This document shows, in pieces, positions 25,784-34,135 of a DNA stretch of 64,000 nt (positions are counted from its first letter, which is position 1; each line of letters starts with the position of its first letter). The notes beneath the pieces were generated by a model. That model made no database searches and was not told the DNA's origin. It saw only the letters and a program-made list of their open reading frames with translations. This stretch comes from Streptomyces sp. B21-083 (GTDB lineage Bacteria; Actinomycetota; Actinomycetes; Streptomycetales; Streptomycetaceae), in assembly GCF_036898825.1 (NCBI RefSeq), contig NZ_JARUND010000002.1, positions 620,001-684,000 on the forward strand. Direction: 5' to 3'. Made by a program: the position numbers and the translations under genes.

Positions 25784-25944
25784 TCAGTAATCCGCATAAC
25801 GAAGCTAGCCGTCGATCTTCATCCAGGTCAACACTGTCTCGATGCGGGATTACCGATCCTTTCCCCCTGGTCACTGCCGATCCGGCGCCTTCTTCCGTAT
25901 TCAGTGGGCAAGGTCCATTCTGACTTCGAAGGGGAGGGGATCGC

Positions 25945-26850
25945 GTGCCGAGAGAGGTCGGAGTGACGCGTCGCCGTGGACTCAAGTCCGTGGCGGCCGC
26001 CGCCATCGCCATGCCACTGCTGACCACGGCGGGCTCATCGATACCCGCGGTCGCCGGCGAGCACGCGGGCGCCCTGAACGTCATGACGTTCAACGTGCGC
26101 TTCGCGACCGTGGTCGACAAGACACCGCGCTGGTCCGTGCGCCGCCCGGTGATGCGGGAGCTGTTGCGTCGCGAGCGCCCGCATGTCATCGGCACCCAGG
26201 AGGGGCTCTACCAGCAGGTGCGCATGATCGAGAAGGATCTCGGCGGGCACTACGACTGGATCGGCACCGGCCGGGGCGGTGGCAGCAAGGACGAGTTCAT
26301 GGCGGTTTTCTACGACACCCGAAGACTCGAACCGCTGGAGTTCGACCACTTCTGGCTGTCCGACACCCCGTACACCATCGCTTCCAACACCTGGAACGCG
26401 GACTGGCTGCGCATGGTGACCTGGGTGAAATTCGCCGATCTCGCCGACGGGGGACGGGAGTTCTACGTCCTCAACACCCACCTGGACAACGTCAGCCAGT
26501 ACGCCCGGGAGCGCTCCGCGGGGCTCATCGGCGAGACGATCGCCAAGTGGGACCCGTCGACGCCGGTGATCGTCACCGGTGATTTCAACTCGCCCGCCCA
26601 CGAGAACAGGGTGTACGACCTGATGCTGGGGAACGGGCTCGTGGACACCTGGGACGCGGCGATCTCCCGCAGCCCGGAGTACGGGACGTTCAACGCCTAC
26701 CGGGCACCCAAACCCGGCGGCCGGCGCATCGACTGGATCCTGACCTCACCCGGGGTGACCACCCACCGGGCGGCGATCAACACCTTCTCCATGGACGGGA
26801 TGTACGCCAGCGACCATCTGCCGGTGCAGGCCTCACTGACCCTGGGATGA
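25945..26850 (+). CDS. Exported endonuclease/exonuclease/phosphatase-family protein
   Basis: The protein has 301 residues. The N-terminus has a twin-arginine-like signal (TRRRGLKSVAAAAIAMPLL) with a cleavage region near AVAGEHA. The EEP fold is clear: LNVMTFNVRF, VIGTQEGLYQQ (metal-ligand Glu), NTHLDN, VTGDFNSPAHE and the terminal YASDHLPV with the catalytic Asp-His. It resembles secreted phosphodiesterases and deoxyribonucleases. GTG at 25945 follows GGGGAGGGG; a second GTG at 25963 is possible. Confidence 0.85.
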   Translation: MPREVGVTRRRGLKSVAAAAIAMPLLTTAGSSIPAVAGEHAGALNVMTFNVRFATVVDKTPRWSVRRPVMRELLRRERPHVIGTQEGLYQQVRMIEKDLGGHYDWIGTGRGGGSKDEFMAVFYDTRRLEPLEFDHFWLSDTPYTIASNTWNADWLRMVTWVKFADLADGGREFYVLNTHLDNVSQYARERSAGLIGETIAKWDPSTPVIVTGDFNSPAHENRVYDLMLGNGLVDTWDAAISRSPEYGTFNAYRAPKPGGRRIDWILTSPGVTTHRAAINTFSMDGMYASDHLPVQASLTLG

Positions 26851-26853
26851 GCT

Positions 26854-26903
26854 GAGGCCCCCGTGACCGGTCGTGCTCAGGTTCTACCGGTCGCGGGGGC
26901 CTC
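26854..26903. terminator. Strong bidirectional terminator
   Basis: GAGGCCCCCGTGACCGGT pairs with ACCGGTCGCGGGGGCCTC across a 14-base loop. The 18-bp stem has a single G-U type mismatch. It separates the exported phosphodiesterase-like gene (plus) and etfA (minus), whose stops are 4 and 16 bp away. Confidence 0.8.
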
Positions 26904-26918
26904 GACGGCTCAGGAGGT

Positions 26919-27881
26919 TCAGCCCTTGCGGGTGTTGATCTCCTCGGTGAGCTGCGGGACGACGTCGAAGAGGTCGCCGACGACGCCGTAGTCGACGAGG
27001 TCGAAGATCGGGGCCTCGGCGTCCTTGTTGACCGCCACGATCGTCTTCGAGGTCTGCATACCGGCGCGGTGCTGGATGGCGCCGGAGATGCCGTTGGCGA
27101 TGTAGAGCTGCGGCGAGACGGACTTGCCGGTCTGGCCCACCTGGTTGGTGTGCGGGTACCAGCCCGCGTCCACCGCGGCACGCGAGGCGCCGACCGCGGC
27201 ACCGAGGGAGTCGGCGAGGGACTCGATGATGGCGAAGTTCTCCGAGCCGTTGACGCCACGGCCGCCGGAGACGACGATCGCGGCCTCGGTCAGCTCCGGG
27301 CGGCCGGTCGACTCGCGCGGGGTGCGCGCGGTGACCTTGGTGCCCGTGGCCTGCGCGGAGAAGGTGACGTCGAGGGCCTCGACGGCGCCGGCGGCCGGGG
27401 CGGCCTCCACGGGGGCCGAGTTCGGCTTGACCGTGATGACCGGGGTGCCCTTGGCGACCCGGGTCTTGGTGGTGAAGGACGCGGCGAACGCGGACTGCGT
27501 GGCCACCGGGCCCTCGTCGCCGGCCTCCAGGTCGACGGCGTCGGTGATGATGCCGGAGCCGATGCGCAGCGCCAGGCGGGCGGCGATCTCCTTGCCCTCG
27601 GCGGAGGAGGGGACCAGCACGGCGGCCGGGGACACGGCGTCGTAGGCGGCCTGGAGGGCGTCGACCTTCGGGACGACCAGGTAGTCGGCGTACTCGGCGG
27701 CCTCGTGGGTGAGGACCTTGACTGCGCCGTGCTCGGCGAGCGCTCCGGCGGTGGCGGCAGCGCCGGCGCCGAGCGCCACGGCGACCGGCGAACCGATGCG
27801 GCGGGCGAGCGTCAGCAGCTCCAGGGTGGGCTTGCGGACGGCGCCGTCCACGTGATCGACGTAGACGAGAACTTCAGCCAT
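26919..27881 (-). CDS. etfA: Electron transfer flavoprotein, alpha subunit
   Basis: The protein has 320 residues. The N-terminal domain ([20 protein letters not shown]) is followed by the C-terminal FAD-binding domain with [58 protein letters not shown] spread over successive motifs, and [25 protein letters not shown] likewise. ETF carries electrons from acyl-CoA and other dehydrogenases to the respiratory chain. It follows etfB by 96 bp on the same strand and is surely co-transcribed. Confidence 0.96.
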   Translation of the reverse strand: MAEVLVYVDHVDGAVRKPTLELLTLARRIGSPVAVALGAGAAATAGALAEHGAVKVLTHEAAEYADYLVVPKVDALQAAYDAVSPAAVLVPSSAEGKEIAARLALRIGSGIITDAVDLEAGDEGPVATQSAFAASFTTKTRVAKGTPVITVKPNSAPVEAAPAAGAVEALDVTFSAQATGTKVTARTPRESTGRPELTEAAIVVSGGRGVNGSENFAIIESLADSLGAAVGASRAAVDAGWYPHTNQVGQTGKSVSPQLYIANGISGAIQHRAGMQTSKTIVAVNKDAEAPIFDLVDYGVVGDLFDVVPQLTEEINTRKG

Positions 27882-27977
27882 GGGACTTCTACTCTCCTGC
27901 TTGCGGAAGATGAGGGGCGGTCGGCGAGTCGGGGCTCAATGGACTCGAAAGTCGGAGCAGTGAGCCTCGAACGGGGC

Positions 27978-28763
27978 CTAGATGAACTTCTGGCCCGCGA
28001 GGAACTCGGCGAGCTGCTTGCCGCCCTCGCCCTCGTCCTTGACGATCGTGCCGGCCGTGCGCGCCGGGCGCTGGGTCGCGGAGTCGACCACGGAGTACGC
28101 GCCCTCCAGACCGACGTCCCCGGCCTCCAGGTCGAGGTCGGACAGGTCCCAGGACTGAACCGGCTTCTTCTTGGCGGCCATGATGCCCTTGAAGGACGGG
28201 TAACGCGCCTCGCCCGACTGGTCGGTGACCGACACGACGGCCGGGAGGGACGCCTCCAGCTGCTCGGACGCGGAGTCGCCGTCGCGGCGGCCCTTGACGA
28301 CACCGTCCGCGACGGAGACCTCGGAGAGCAGCGTGACCTGCGGGACGCCCAGCCGCTCGGCCAGCAGCGCCGGTACGACACCCATGGTGCCGTCGGTGGA
28401 GGCCATGCCGGAGATGACCAGGTCGTAGCCGGCCTTCTCGATCGCCTTGGCGAGGACCAGGGAGGTGCCGATGGCGTCGGTGCCGTGCAGGTCGTCGTCC
28501 TCGACGTGGATCGCCTTGTCGGCGCCCATCGACAGGGCCTTGCGGAGCGCGTCCTTGGCGTCCTCGGGGCCGACGGTCAGGATCGTGATCTCCGCGTCGT
28601 CGGCCTCGTCGGCGATCTGCAGCGCCTGCTCGACCGCGTACTCGTCGAGCTCCGAGAGCAGACCGTCCACGTCGTCACGGTCGACGGTCAGGTCATCGGC
28701 GAAGTGCCGGTCGCCAGTGGCGTCGGGCACGTACTTCACAGTGACAACGATCCTCAAGCTCAC
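27978..28763 (-). CDS. etfB: Electron transfer flavoprotein, beta subunit
   Basis: The protein has 261 residues: RIVVTVKYVPD at the start, EYAVEQALQIADEAD, the AMP-binding region VISGMASTDGTMGVVPALLAE, and GVLPAV-type ends. It pairs with etfA to form the heterodimer. The gene begins about 250 bp from the flavin reductase gene, an otherwise empty stretch that must hold the etfBA promoter. Confidence 0.96.
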   Translation of the reverse strand: MSLRIVVTVKYVPDATGDRHFADDLTVDRDDVDGLLSELDEYAVEQALQIADEADDAEITILTVGPEDAKDALRKALSMGADKAIHVEDDDLHGTDAIGTSLVLAKAIEKAGYDLVISGMASTDGTMGVVPALLAERLGVPQVTLLSEVSVADGVVKGRRDGDSASEQLEASLPAVVSVTDQSGEARYPSFKGIMAAKKKPVQSWDLSDLDLEAGDVGLEGAYSVVDSATQRPARTAGTIVKDEGEGGKQLAEFLAGQKFI

Positions 28764-29009
28764 GCCGGCTCTCCTACTGCATCGTCTGTTCCGGGCTGCC
28801 TTCCTGCAGGCAGCATAGGCGCCTCAAAGCGGCAGATCCCGATGGGGGCGACCCGCGCTCCGAACGAAATATTACTCGCCAGTACACCCACTCGACGCCC
28901 ACTGAGCAAGCGCTTTGACGTGTGACCTTCGCAACGCAGCGTAACCGGAACCCGGTCGGGGCGCAGAGTCGCCAACATCACATCGTACCGATCGACCGGT
29001 CACCGTCGG

Positions 29010-29528
29010 TCAGTCACGGAGCCCGTTGAAACGGCCCTGGTGGTACAGCAGCGGCCGTCCAGGACCCGCGGGATCTCCCAGCACGACCTCGGCCAGCACG
29101 ATCCGGTGGTCCCCGGCCGGCACCCGCGCGACCGGGCGGCACACCAGCCAGGCCAGGACGCCGTCGAGGACGGGCACCCCCTCGGGACCCTCGCGCCAGG
29201 CGGTGGGCGCGCCGAACCGGTCGGCGCCGCTGCGGGCGAAGGTCGCGGCCAGCTCGTGCTGGTGCTCGCCGAGTATGTGGACACCCACATGGTCTGCCCC
29301 GGATATCGCGGGCCAGCTGGAGGCGCCGGTGCTGATGCCGAACGAGACCAGCGGGGGCTCCGCGGAGACGGAGGCGAGGGAGGTGGCGGTGAAACCGACG
29401 GGACCGGCGTCCCCTCGGGCGGTGATCACGGCGACACCCGCCGCGTGCTGCCGGAAGACGGAGCGCAGCAGATCGGGAGAGGCGGGAACGACGGACTGAG
29501 CGGTACCGAGGGCGGGCGTGGCCGTCAT
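29010..29528 (-). CDS. Flavin reductase-family (DIM6/NTAB) protein
   Basis: The protein has 172 residues with the flavin-reductase-like split barrel: LLRSVFRQHAAGVAVITA, PVGFTATSLASVSAEPPLVSFG in two motifs, and LLYHQGRFNGL at the end. Such proteins supply reduced FMN to two-component monooxygenases, including those that release sulfite from sulfonates. The ATG at 29528 was chosen because the frame upstream reads through a short leader ORF. The leader peptide and its context suggest attenuation control. Confidence 0.85.
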   Translation of the reverse strand: MTATPALGTAQSVVPASPDLLRSVFRQHAAGVAVITARGDAGPVGFTATSLASVSAEPPLVSFGISTGASSWPAISGADHVGVHILGEHQHELAATFARSGADRFGAPTAWREGPEGVPVLDGVLAWLVCRPVARVPAGDHRIVLAEVVLGDPAGPGRPLLYHQGRFNGLRD

Positions 29529-29572
29529 GGACCTGTCCTTCTGCGGGAGTCGGCGAGCTGGGCGGTGGTTGC

Positions 29573-29653
29573 TCAACGGCCCGGACAGCGCGCGCTCGCG
29601 GTGCGCACGAGGTCCACGTGGACCCGCGCGTGGAGAAGGAGTTCCGGAGGCAT
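29573..29653 (-). CDS. Putative leader peptide upstream of flavin reductase
   Basis: A 26-codon ORF starts at ATG 29651-29653, 107 bp from the thioredoxin gene, and ends 44 bp before the flavin reductase start. Its C-terminal part, HVDLVRTASARCPGR, matches the streptomycete short leader-peptide pattern HVDLxRxASAxC. The HVDL codons lie in a perfect 14-bp palindrome GGTCCACGTGGACC at 29611-29624, so ribosome position could change RNA folding. The Cys codon near the end would suit cysteine-responsive attenuation; that is inference. Confidence 0.65.
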   Translation of the reverse strand: MPPELLLHARVHVDLVRTASARCPGR

Positions 29654-29760
29654 AGGGTCAGGTTGACGATAGATGGCGGGCGCAGTCAAGTGGCTCCGGG
29701 CATCTGGGAGATGCGTCACCGAACACACCATCAGCGGCGGTAACGGATAGCCGGAAGACC

Positions 29761-30174
29761 TCAAACGGCCTCCCCCAGCGCGGCGATGACCGCTTCCTTG
29801 CGCGGCTGCCCGGTCGCCCGCCGCACGATCCGCCCGTCGGCGTCGAGCACCAGCACGGTGGGCGTCTTGAGAATGTCGAGCTTCCGTACGAGGTCCAGGT
29901 GCTCCTCGGCGTCGATCTCGACGTGGGTGACGCCGGGGACGAGGCCGGCCACCTCACCGAGGACGCGGCGGGTGGCCCGGCAGGGCGCGCAGAACGCGCT
30001 GGAGAACTGGACGAGCGTCGCCCGCTCGCCGAGGCTCTCGCCCAACTCGGCGGCGCCGAGCCGTTTTCCGTCGTCTCGCACGCGCACGCGTACTCTCCCG
30101 CTCCGCCGCCGATGCAGCACTCCGAACGCGCTCGACGCCGCGAGCACCGCCACGCACATCACGATTCCGGTCAT
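29761..30174 (-). CDS. Membrane-anchored thioredoxin-family protein
   Basis: The protein has 137 residues. One N-terminal transmembrane helix (TGIVMCVAVLAASSAFGVL) is followed by a basic stretch and a thioredoxin fold with the redox motif FCAPC and the cis-Pro loop LKTPTVLVLD. The CAPC active site differs from the classic CGPC. It is divergent from the DUF4395 gene across a 76-bp gap; the two families often occur together and may form one redox or sulfur-handling unit. Confidence 0.88.
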   Translation of the reverse strand: MTGIVMCVAVLAASSAFGVLHRRRSGRVRVRVRDDGKRLGAAELGESLGERATLVQFSSAFCAPCRATRRVLGEVAGLVPGVTHVEIDAEEHLDLVRKLDILKTPTVLVLDADGRIVRRATGQPRKEAVIAALGEAV

Positions 30175-30250
30175 CCCCGGCTGCAGCGTTCATCAGACTG
30201 CAAAGATTCCCGACTGCTCGAATCGTTTCTGCTGCGGAATGCTGTGCTCC

Positions 30251-30667
30251 ATGGACATCGATGTGAGAGGGCCGCGGTTCGGAGCGGCCGTGACGGCCGT
30301 CGTGCTGGCGGTCGTACTGGTCACCGGGGGCGGGTGGCTGCTGGCCTGGCAGACGCTGGCGTTCGCGCTGGGCGCGGCCGGCGGGGTGGGGCGCTCCCCG
30401 TACGGTCTGCTGTTCCGCCGGGTGGTCCGTCCGCGGCTCGGCCCGCCGACGGAGTTCGAGGCTCCCGAGCCGCCGCGGTTCGCGCAGACGGTCGGGCTCG
30501 TCTTCGCGGGCGTGGGACTGGCCGGGTTCACGCTGGGTGTGGAGTGGCTCGGGCTCGTCGCGACCGGGGCGGCACTGGCGGCCGCGTTTTTGAACGCCGC
30601 GTTCGGGTACTGCCTGGGATGCGAGCTGTACCTGGTCGTACGACGGGTGACTCCGCGCGCGGAGTAA
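30251..30667 (+). CDS. DUF4395 membrane protein
   Basis: The protein has 138 residues. It has four likely membrane helices in two pairs (VTAVVLAVVLVTGGGWLLA, LAFALGAAGGV, VGLVFAGVGLAGFTLGV, ATGAALAAAFLNAAFGYCLG) and the DUF4395 signature NAAFGYCLGCELYL with a Cys-x-x-Cys. The cysteines suggest a sulfur or redox role, in line with the divergent thioredoxin. The ATG at 30251 fits the expected length of the family. Confidence 0.85.
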   Translation: MDIDVRGPRFGAAVTAVVLAVVLVTGGGWLLAWQTLAFALGAAGGVGRSPYGLLFRRVVRPRLGPPTEFEAPEPPRFAQTVGLVFAGVGLAGFTLGVEWLGLVATGAALAAAFLNAAFGYCLGCELYLVVRRVTPRAE

Positions 30668-30674
30668 AGGAGAC

Positions 30675-30731
30675 ATGAAGGCGGACGTAAAGGCACAGCA
30701 AAAGCGCGAGGTGGATCACTGGACGACGTGA
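30675..30731 (+). CDS. Possible 18-residue peptide
   Basis: ATG at 30675 follows an ideal AAAGGAG Shine-Dalgarno 7 bp downstream of the DUF4395 stop codon. It gives MKADVKAQQKREVDHWTT and then TGA. The codons are not GC3-rich, so it may be chance, but the ribosome site and position are suggestive. Confidence 0.3.
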   Translation: MKADVKAQQKREVDHWTT

Positions 30732-30811
30732 CGAGTGTCTCGCCGATCACAGGCACGAGGACTGGCCACCCGTCCGTTCTTGGGGCACGATCTGCGCAAC
30801 GCTGTAAAACC

Positions 30812-30823
30812 TACGGCTGCGTA
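30812..30823. promoter_or_regulatory. Small palindrome upstream of plsC-like gene
   Basis: TACG-GCTG-CGTA, 57 bp upstream of the acyltransferase start, has 4-bp arms flanked by further partial symmetry. It may bind a lipid-responsive regulator; the evidence is weak. Confidence 0.3.
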
Positions 30824-30879
30824 ACTTCCCGCCGGGGACCCCTTCCCAGGCAGAACACAGAGAAGGGTCATCCCCGTCC

Positions 30880-31608
30880 ATGGCTGAGTTTGTCTACCGT
30901 CCCGCCATCGGTCTCGCCCGGACACTGTTCAAGACCTGGGACCTGAAGATCGACCTCAAGGGGTCGGAGAACATCCCGCGCTCGGGTGGGGCGGTGCTGG
31001 TGAGCAACCACATCGGCTACCTGGATTTCATCTTCGACGGTCTCGCGGCTCTTCCGCAGAAGCGTCTGGTGCGCTTCATGGCGAAGGAGTCGGTGTTCCG
31101 GCACAAGGTGTCCGGCCCGCTGATGCGGAACATGAAGCACATCCCGGTGGACCGCAAGAACGGCGAACTGGCGTACGCGCACGCGCTGGACTCGCTGCGC
31201 TCCGGCGAGATCGTCGGTGTCTTCCCCGAGGCCACGATCTCGCAGTCGTTCACCCTGAAGAGCTTCAAGTCCGGCGCCGCGCGGATGGCCCAGGAGGCGG
31301 GCGTCCCGCTGATCCCGATGGCCGTGTGGGGGACGCAGCGCCTGTGGACCAAGGGTCACCCGCGCAACTTCAAGCGCAGCCACATCCCGATCACGATCCG
31401 GGTCGGCGAAGCCATAGAGGCCTCCCGCGACAAGTACGCGGGCGCGATCACCCGCCAGCTGCGCGAGCGCGTCAACGAGCTTCTGGAAGCCGCCCAGCGC
31501 GCCTACCCGGTCCGCCCCAAGGGCCCGGACGACACGTGGTGGATGCCGGCTCACCTCGGCGGTACGGCCCCGACCCCGGAGCAGGTCCGCGAGGCCGAGG
31601 CACGCTGA
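30880..31608 (+). CDS. 1-acylglycerol-3-phosphate acyltransferase-like protein
   Basis: The protein has 242 residues and is a PlsC-type acyltransferase acting at the membrane in phospholipid synthesis. The catalytic motif is NHIGYLD (family NHxxxxD), the substrate-binding motif is VFPEATIS (family FPEGT, with Ala for Gly), and PVDRKNG and VPLIPMAVWG are also present. ATG 30880 has a weak Shine-Dalgarno. It is not clustered with other lipid genes. Confidence 0.88.
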   Translation: MAEFVYRPAIGLARTLFKTWDLKIDLKGSENIPRSGGAVLVSNHIGYLDFIFDGLAALPQKRLVRFMAKESVFRHKVSGPLMRNMKHIPVDRKNGELAYAHALDSLRSGEIVGVFPEATISQSFTLKSFKSGAARMAQEAGVPLIPMAVWGTQRLWTKGHPRNFKRSHIPITIRVGEAIEASRDKYAGAITRQLRERVNELLEAAQRAYPVRPKGPDDTWWMPAHLGGTAPTPEQVREAEAR

Positions 31609-31643
31609 TCCCCCCGGGGGCTGTTGGGCTAGGTTGTTCGTTC

Positions 31644-31687
31644 GCTGCGGGCCCGTGGGGGCTGGTCGCGCAGTTCCTCGCGCCCCT
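31644..31687. repeat. Streptomyces dispersed hairpin repeat
   Basis: GCTGCGGGCCCGTGGGGGCTGG, written in parts as GCTGCGGGCCC and GTGGGGGCTGG, is followed by TCGCGCAGTTCCTCGCGCCCCT. This is the common dispersed intergenic repeat of streptomycetes. GGGGC and GCGCCCC pair to form a hairpin that could end both convergent transcripts. It overlaps the stop codon of the B3/4-domain gene. Confidence 0.7.
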
Positions 31688-32378
31688 ACAGGGCCGCCCT
31701 GATCGTGATCCTCGACCCGGGGCTGAACTTCTCCAGTAGTTCCGCCAGTTCGGCGGCGGCGGTCTGTGACTCCTGGGGCGTCATCGGGGGGAGGCACTCC
31801 AGGAGGAAGATCGCGGACGTGGTGCGCTCGGTGAGTCGGGTGCGTGGGCCCTGGCGCCAGTTCCAGCGGCGGCACGTCACGCCCTCCTCGTCGCACCAGA
31901 CCACCTCACCCGCGTCGGGGTGCTCGATGACCTCCTCGCCGCCCGCCACGGTCACGAAGTCCTCGGCGCCGGTGGCGCGTACGAGGCGCATCCCGCCCCG
32001 GATGTGGTCGAGGTCCTCGCCGCCGACCGGGACCAGGTGGGCCACGCTGATGGCGTTGTAGAGGTCGACCAGGACGTTGATCCGGGGCAGGCCGGCATCC
32101 GTCAGGGCCCTCTTGGCGAGCGCCTCGGCCGAGTTGCGGGTGCGCGACGGCTTCGATCCGAACGCCGTGTACGTGTCCCGCCAGGCGACCATGTGCGGGT
32201 CCTCGTGCGGGGCCCGGCCGTCCAGACGTACGGCGAGTCGGCGGGCCGCGTCGTCCAGGAGCGCCGAACTGGCGTCGGTGCTGGGCCCGTTGACGAGTCC
32301 GTGGGCCTCGATCGCGACGGGGGTGAAGCCGGGCGCGAGCGTACGCACCTCGTCGGACACGGTCAGTGTGAGTGTCAT
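31686..32378 (-). CDS. B3/B4 tRNA-editing-domain protein
   Basis: The protein has 230 residues and resembles the stand-alone B3/B4 domain of phenylalanyl-tRNA synthetase beta (motifs DTYTAFGSKPSRTRNSAEAL, NVLVDLYNAISVAHLVPVGGED in successive parts, ending WNWRQGPRTRLTERT). These proteins are thought to deacylate mischarged tRNA or other aminoacyl esters. It starts 8 bp after the transglutaminase-like gene and is co-transcribed with it. Confidence 0.82.
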   Translation of the reverse strand: MTLTLTVSDEVRTLAPGFTPVAIEAHGLVNGPSTDASSALLDDAARRLAVRLDGRAPHEDPHMVAWRDTYTAFGSKPSRTRNSAEALAKRALTDAGLPRINVLVDLYNAISVAHLVPVGGEDLDHIRGGMRLVRATGAEDFVTVAGGEEVIEHPDAGEVVWCDEEGVTCRRWNWRQGPRTRLTERTTSAIFLLECLPPMTPQESQTAAAELAELLEKFSPGSRITIRAAL

Positions 32379-32386
32379 CGCCTGCC

Positions 32387-32980
32387 TCAGAGTGCGGTGG
32401 GGAGCGTCTTCCAGAGATACGGCCTGTCGGGTGCCGCCTTCAGGACGCCCAGCACAGCCGGATGGGGTTCAGCGTACAGTACTGGATAGTCCACCTCATT
32501 GGACTCCGGATCGGGGATCCACGCCAGCCGCTCACCGTCGAGGGAGAACCGCGCGTCCACGCCCGTCTTGTTGCCTCGCGGGTCCTGGCGGTGCCAGGCG
32601 CCGTTGAACCGCACGGCGACCAGCCCGTGCACGGCGTGACCGTTCCCGTCGTCGTGCGTGAGCCGTTGGTAGCACAGCGCCGTGGGAATGTCCTCGGCAC
32701 GCAGCAGCGCGGCCAGCGCGTGGGCCTTGGCGAAGCAGATGCCGGTGCGCTGCTCCAGGACGGCCGAGGCCCGCCAGGTGACCCGCAGGTCGCCGCTGTC
32801 GGCGGAGTGCGGGATGGTGTCGCGCACGAACTCGTAGGCCGCTCGCGCATAGGCATACGAGTCCACGGCATCCTTGGCGAGCCGCGCGGCGGTCTCCCGC
32901 ACCAGCGGGTGATGGTGGTCGATGACCTCGTCAGCAGCAAGATACGCGGACAGGTCAGAGGTGTTCTGGATCAGCTCCAT
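32387..32980 (-). CDS. Transglutaminase-like cysteine protease-fold protein
   Basis: The protein has 197 residues with a transglutaminase-core triad: Cys in RTGICFAKAHALAALLRA, His in GHAVHGLVAVRFNG, and Asp in RQDPRGNK. It resembles bacterial proteins of the transglutaminase-like superfamily. The ATG at 32980 was preferred to an upstream ATG at 33007. It is followed closely by the B3/4-domain gene, a pairing worth noting. Confidence 0.82.
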   Translation of the reverse strand: MELIQNTSDLSAYLAADEVIDHHHPLVRETAARLAKDAVDSYAYARAAYEFVRDTIPHSADSGDLRVTWRASAVLEQRTGICFAKAHALAALLRAEDIPTALCYQRLTHDDGNGHAVHGLVAVRFNGAWHRQDPRGNKTGVDARFSLDGERLAWIPDPESNEVDYPVLYAEPHPAVLGVLKAAPDRPYLWKTLPTAL

Positions 32981-33064
32981 GGCCCCAGAGCATAGGAAAG
33001 CGATCACCGAACAGTCAATGACTTTTCAGGTGACCGCATACCTATGCATTCGACGGGAGAGCGT

Positions 33065-34135
33065 CTAGCGCGCCATCTCCTCCTTCAGCGCCGCCACGAA
33101 CGCGTCCACGTCGTCCTCGGTCGTGTCAAAGGCGCACATCCAGCGGACGTCGCCCGCCGGCTCGTCCCAGAAGTAGAAGCGGAAGCGCTTCTGCAGGCGT
33201 TCACTCACGTCGTGCGGGAGCCGGGCGAAGACCGCGTTCGCCTGGACCGGGTAGAGGATCTCCACCCCGTGCACGGCCCGCACGCCTTCCGCCAGCCGCT
33301 GCGCCATCGCGTTGGAGTGACGGGCGTTGCGCAGCCACAGGTCCTTTGCGAGCAGCGCCTCCAACTGCACCGAGACGAAGCGCATCTTGGAGGCGAGCTG
33401 CATGGACAGCTTGCGCAGGTGCTTCATATGGCTGACGGCGTCCTGGTCGATGACGACGACCGCCTCACCGAACAGCGCGCCGTTCTTCGTCCCGCCGAGG
33501 GAGAGGATGTCGACGCCGGCCGCGTTGGTGAACGTCCGCATCGGGACGTCGAGCGAGGCCGCCGCGTTGGCTATGCGGGAGCCGTCCAGGTGGACCTTCA
33601 TGCCGTGCGCGTGGGCGTGGTCGCAGATCGCGCGGATCTCGTCCGGGGTGTAGAGGGTGCCCAGTTCCGTGCTCTGCGTGATCGAGACGACCTGCGGCAT
33701 CGCACGGTGTTCGTCGTCCCAGCCGTACGCCTGCCGGTCGATCAGGTCGGGGGTCAGCTTGCCGTCCGGTGTGGGCACCGTGAGCAGCTTGAGGCCGCCC
33801 ATGCGTTCGGGGGCGCCGCCCTCGTCGACGTTGATGTGCGCGCTCTCGGCGCAGATCACGGCGCCCCAGCGGTCGGTGACCGCCTGGAGGGCTACGACGT
33901 TGGCTCCGGTGCCGTTGAAGACGGGGAACGCCTCCGCCGTGGCGCCGAAGTGGCTGCGGACGATCCGCTGGAGGTTCTCCGTGTAGTCGTCCTCGCCGTA
34001 CGCGACCTGGTGCCCGCCGTTGGCCAGGGCCAGAGCGGCGAGCACCTCGGGGTGGGCCCCCGCGTAGTTGTCGCTGGCGAAGCCTCGGGTCTCCGGGTCG
34101 TGATGGCGGCGCGCGTCGGTCTTCGGAGGGTTCAC
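33065..34135 (-). CDS. Low-specificity L-threonine aldolase
   Basis: This PLP enzyme of 356 residues cleaves L-threonine or beta-hydroxy amino acids to glycine and an aldehyde. Family landmarks are FASDNYAGAHPEVL, the PLP-stacking region FNGTGANVVAL, HLDGSRIANAAA with the cofactor Asp, and the Schiff-base Lys in SLGGTKNGALFG. GTG at 34133-34135 overlaps the TGA of the SDR gene (GTGA), so it is translationally coupled to it and is the third gene of the DUF6421 operon. Confidence 0.92.
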   Translation of the reverse strand: MNPPKTDARRHHDPETRGFASDNYAGAHPEVLAALALANGGHQVAYGEDDYTENLQRIVRSHFGATAEAFPVFNGTGANVVALQAVTDRWGAVICAESAHINVDEGGAPERMGGLKLLTVPTPDGKLTPDLIDRQAYGWDDEHRAMPQVVSITQSTELGTLYTPDEIRAICDHAHAHGMKVHLDGSRIANAAASLDVPMRTFTNAAGVDILSLGGTKNGALFGEAVVVIDQDAVSHMKHLRKLSMQLASKMRFVSVQLEALLAKDLWLRNARHSNAMAQRLAEGVRAVHGVEILYPVQANAVFARLPHDVSERLQKRFRFYFWDEPAGDVRWMCAFDTTEDDVDAFVAALKEEMAR

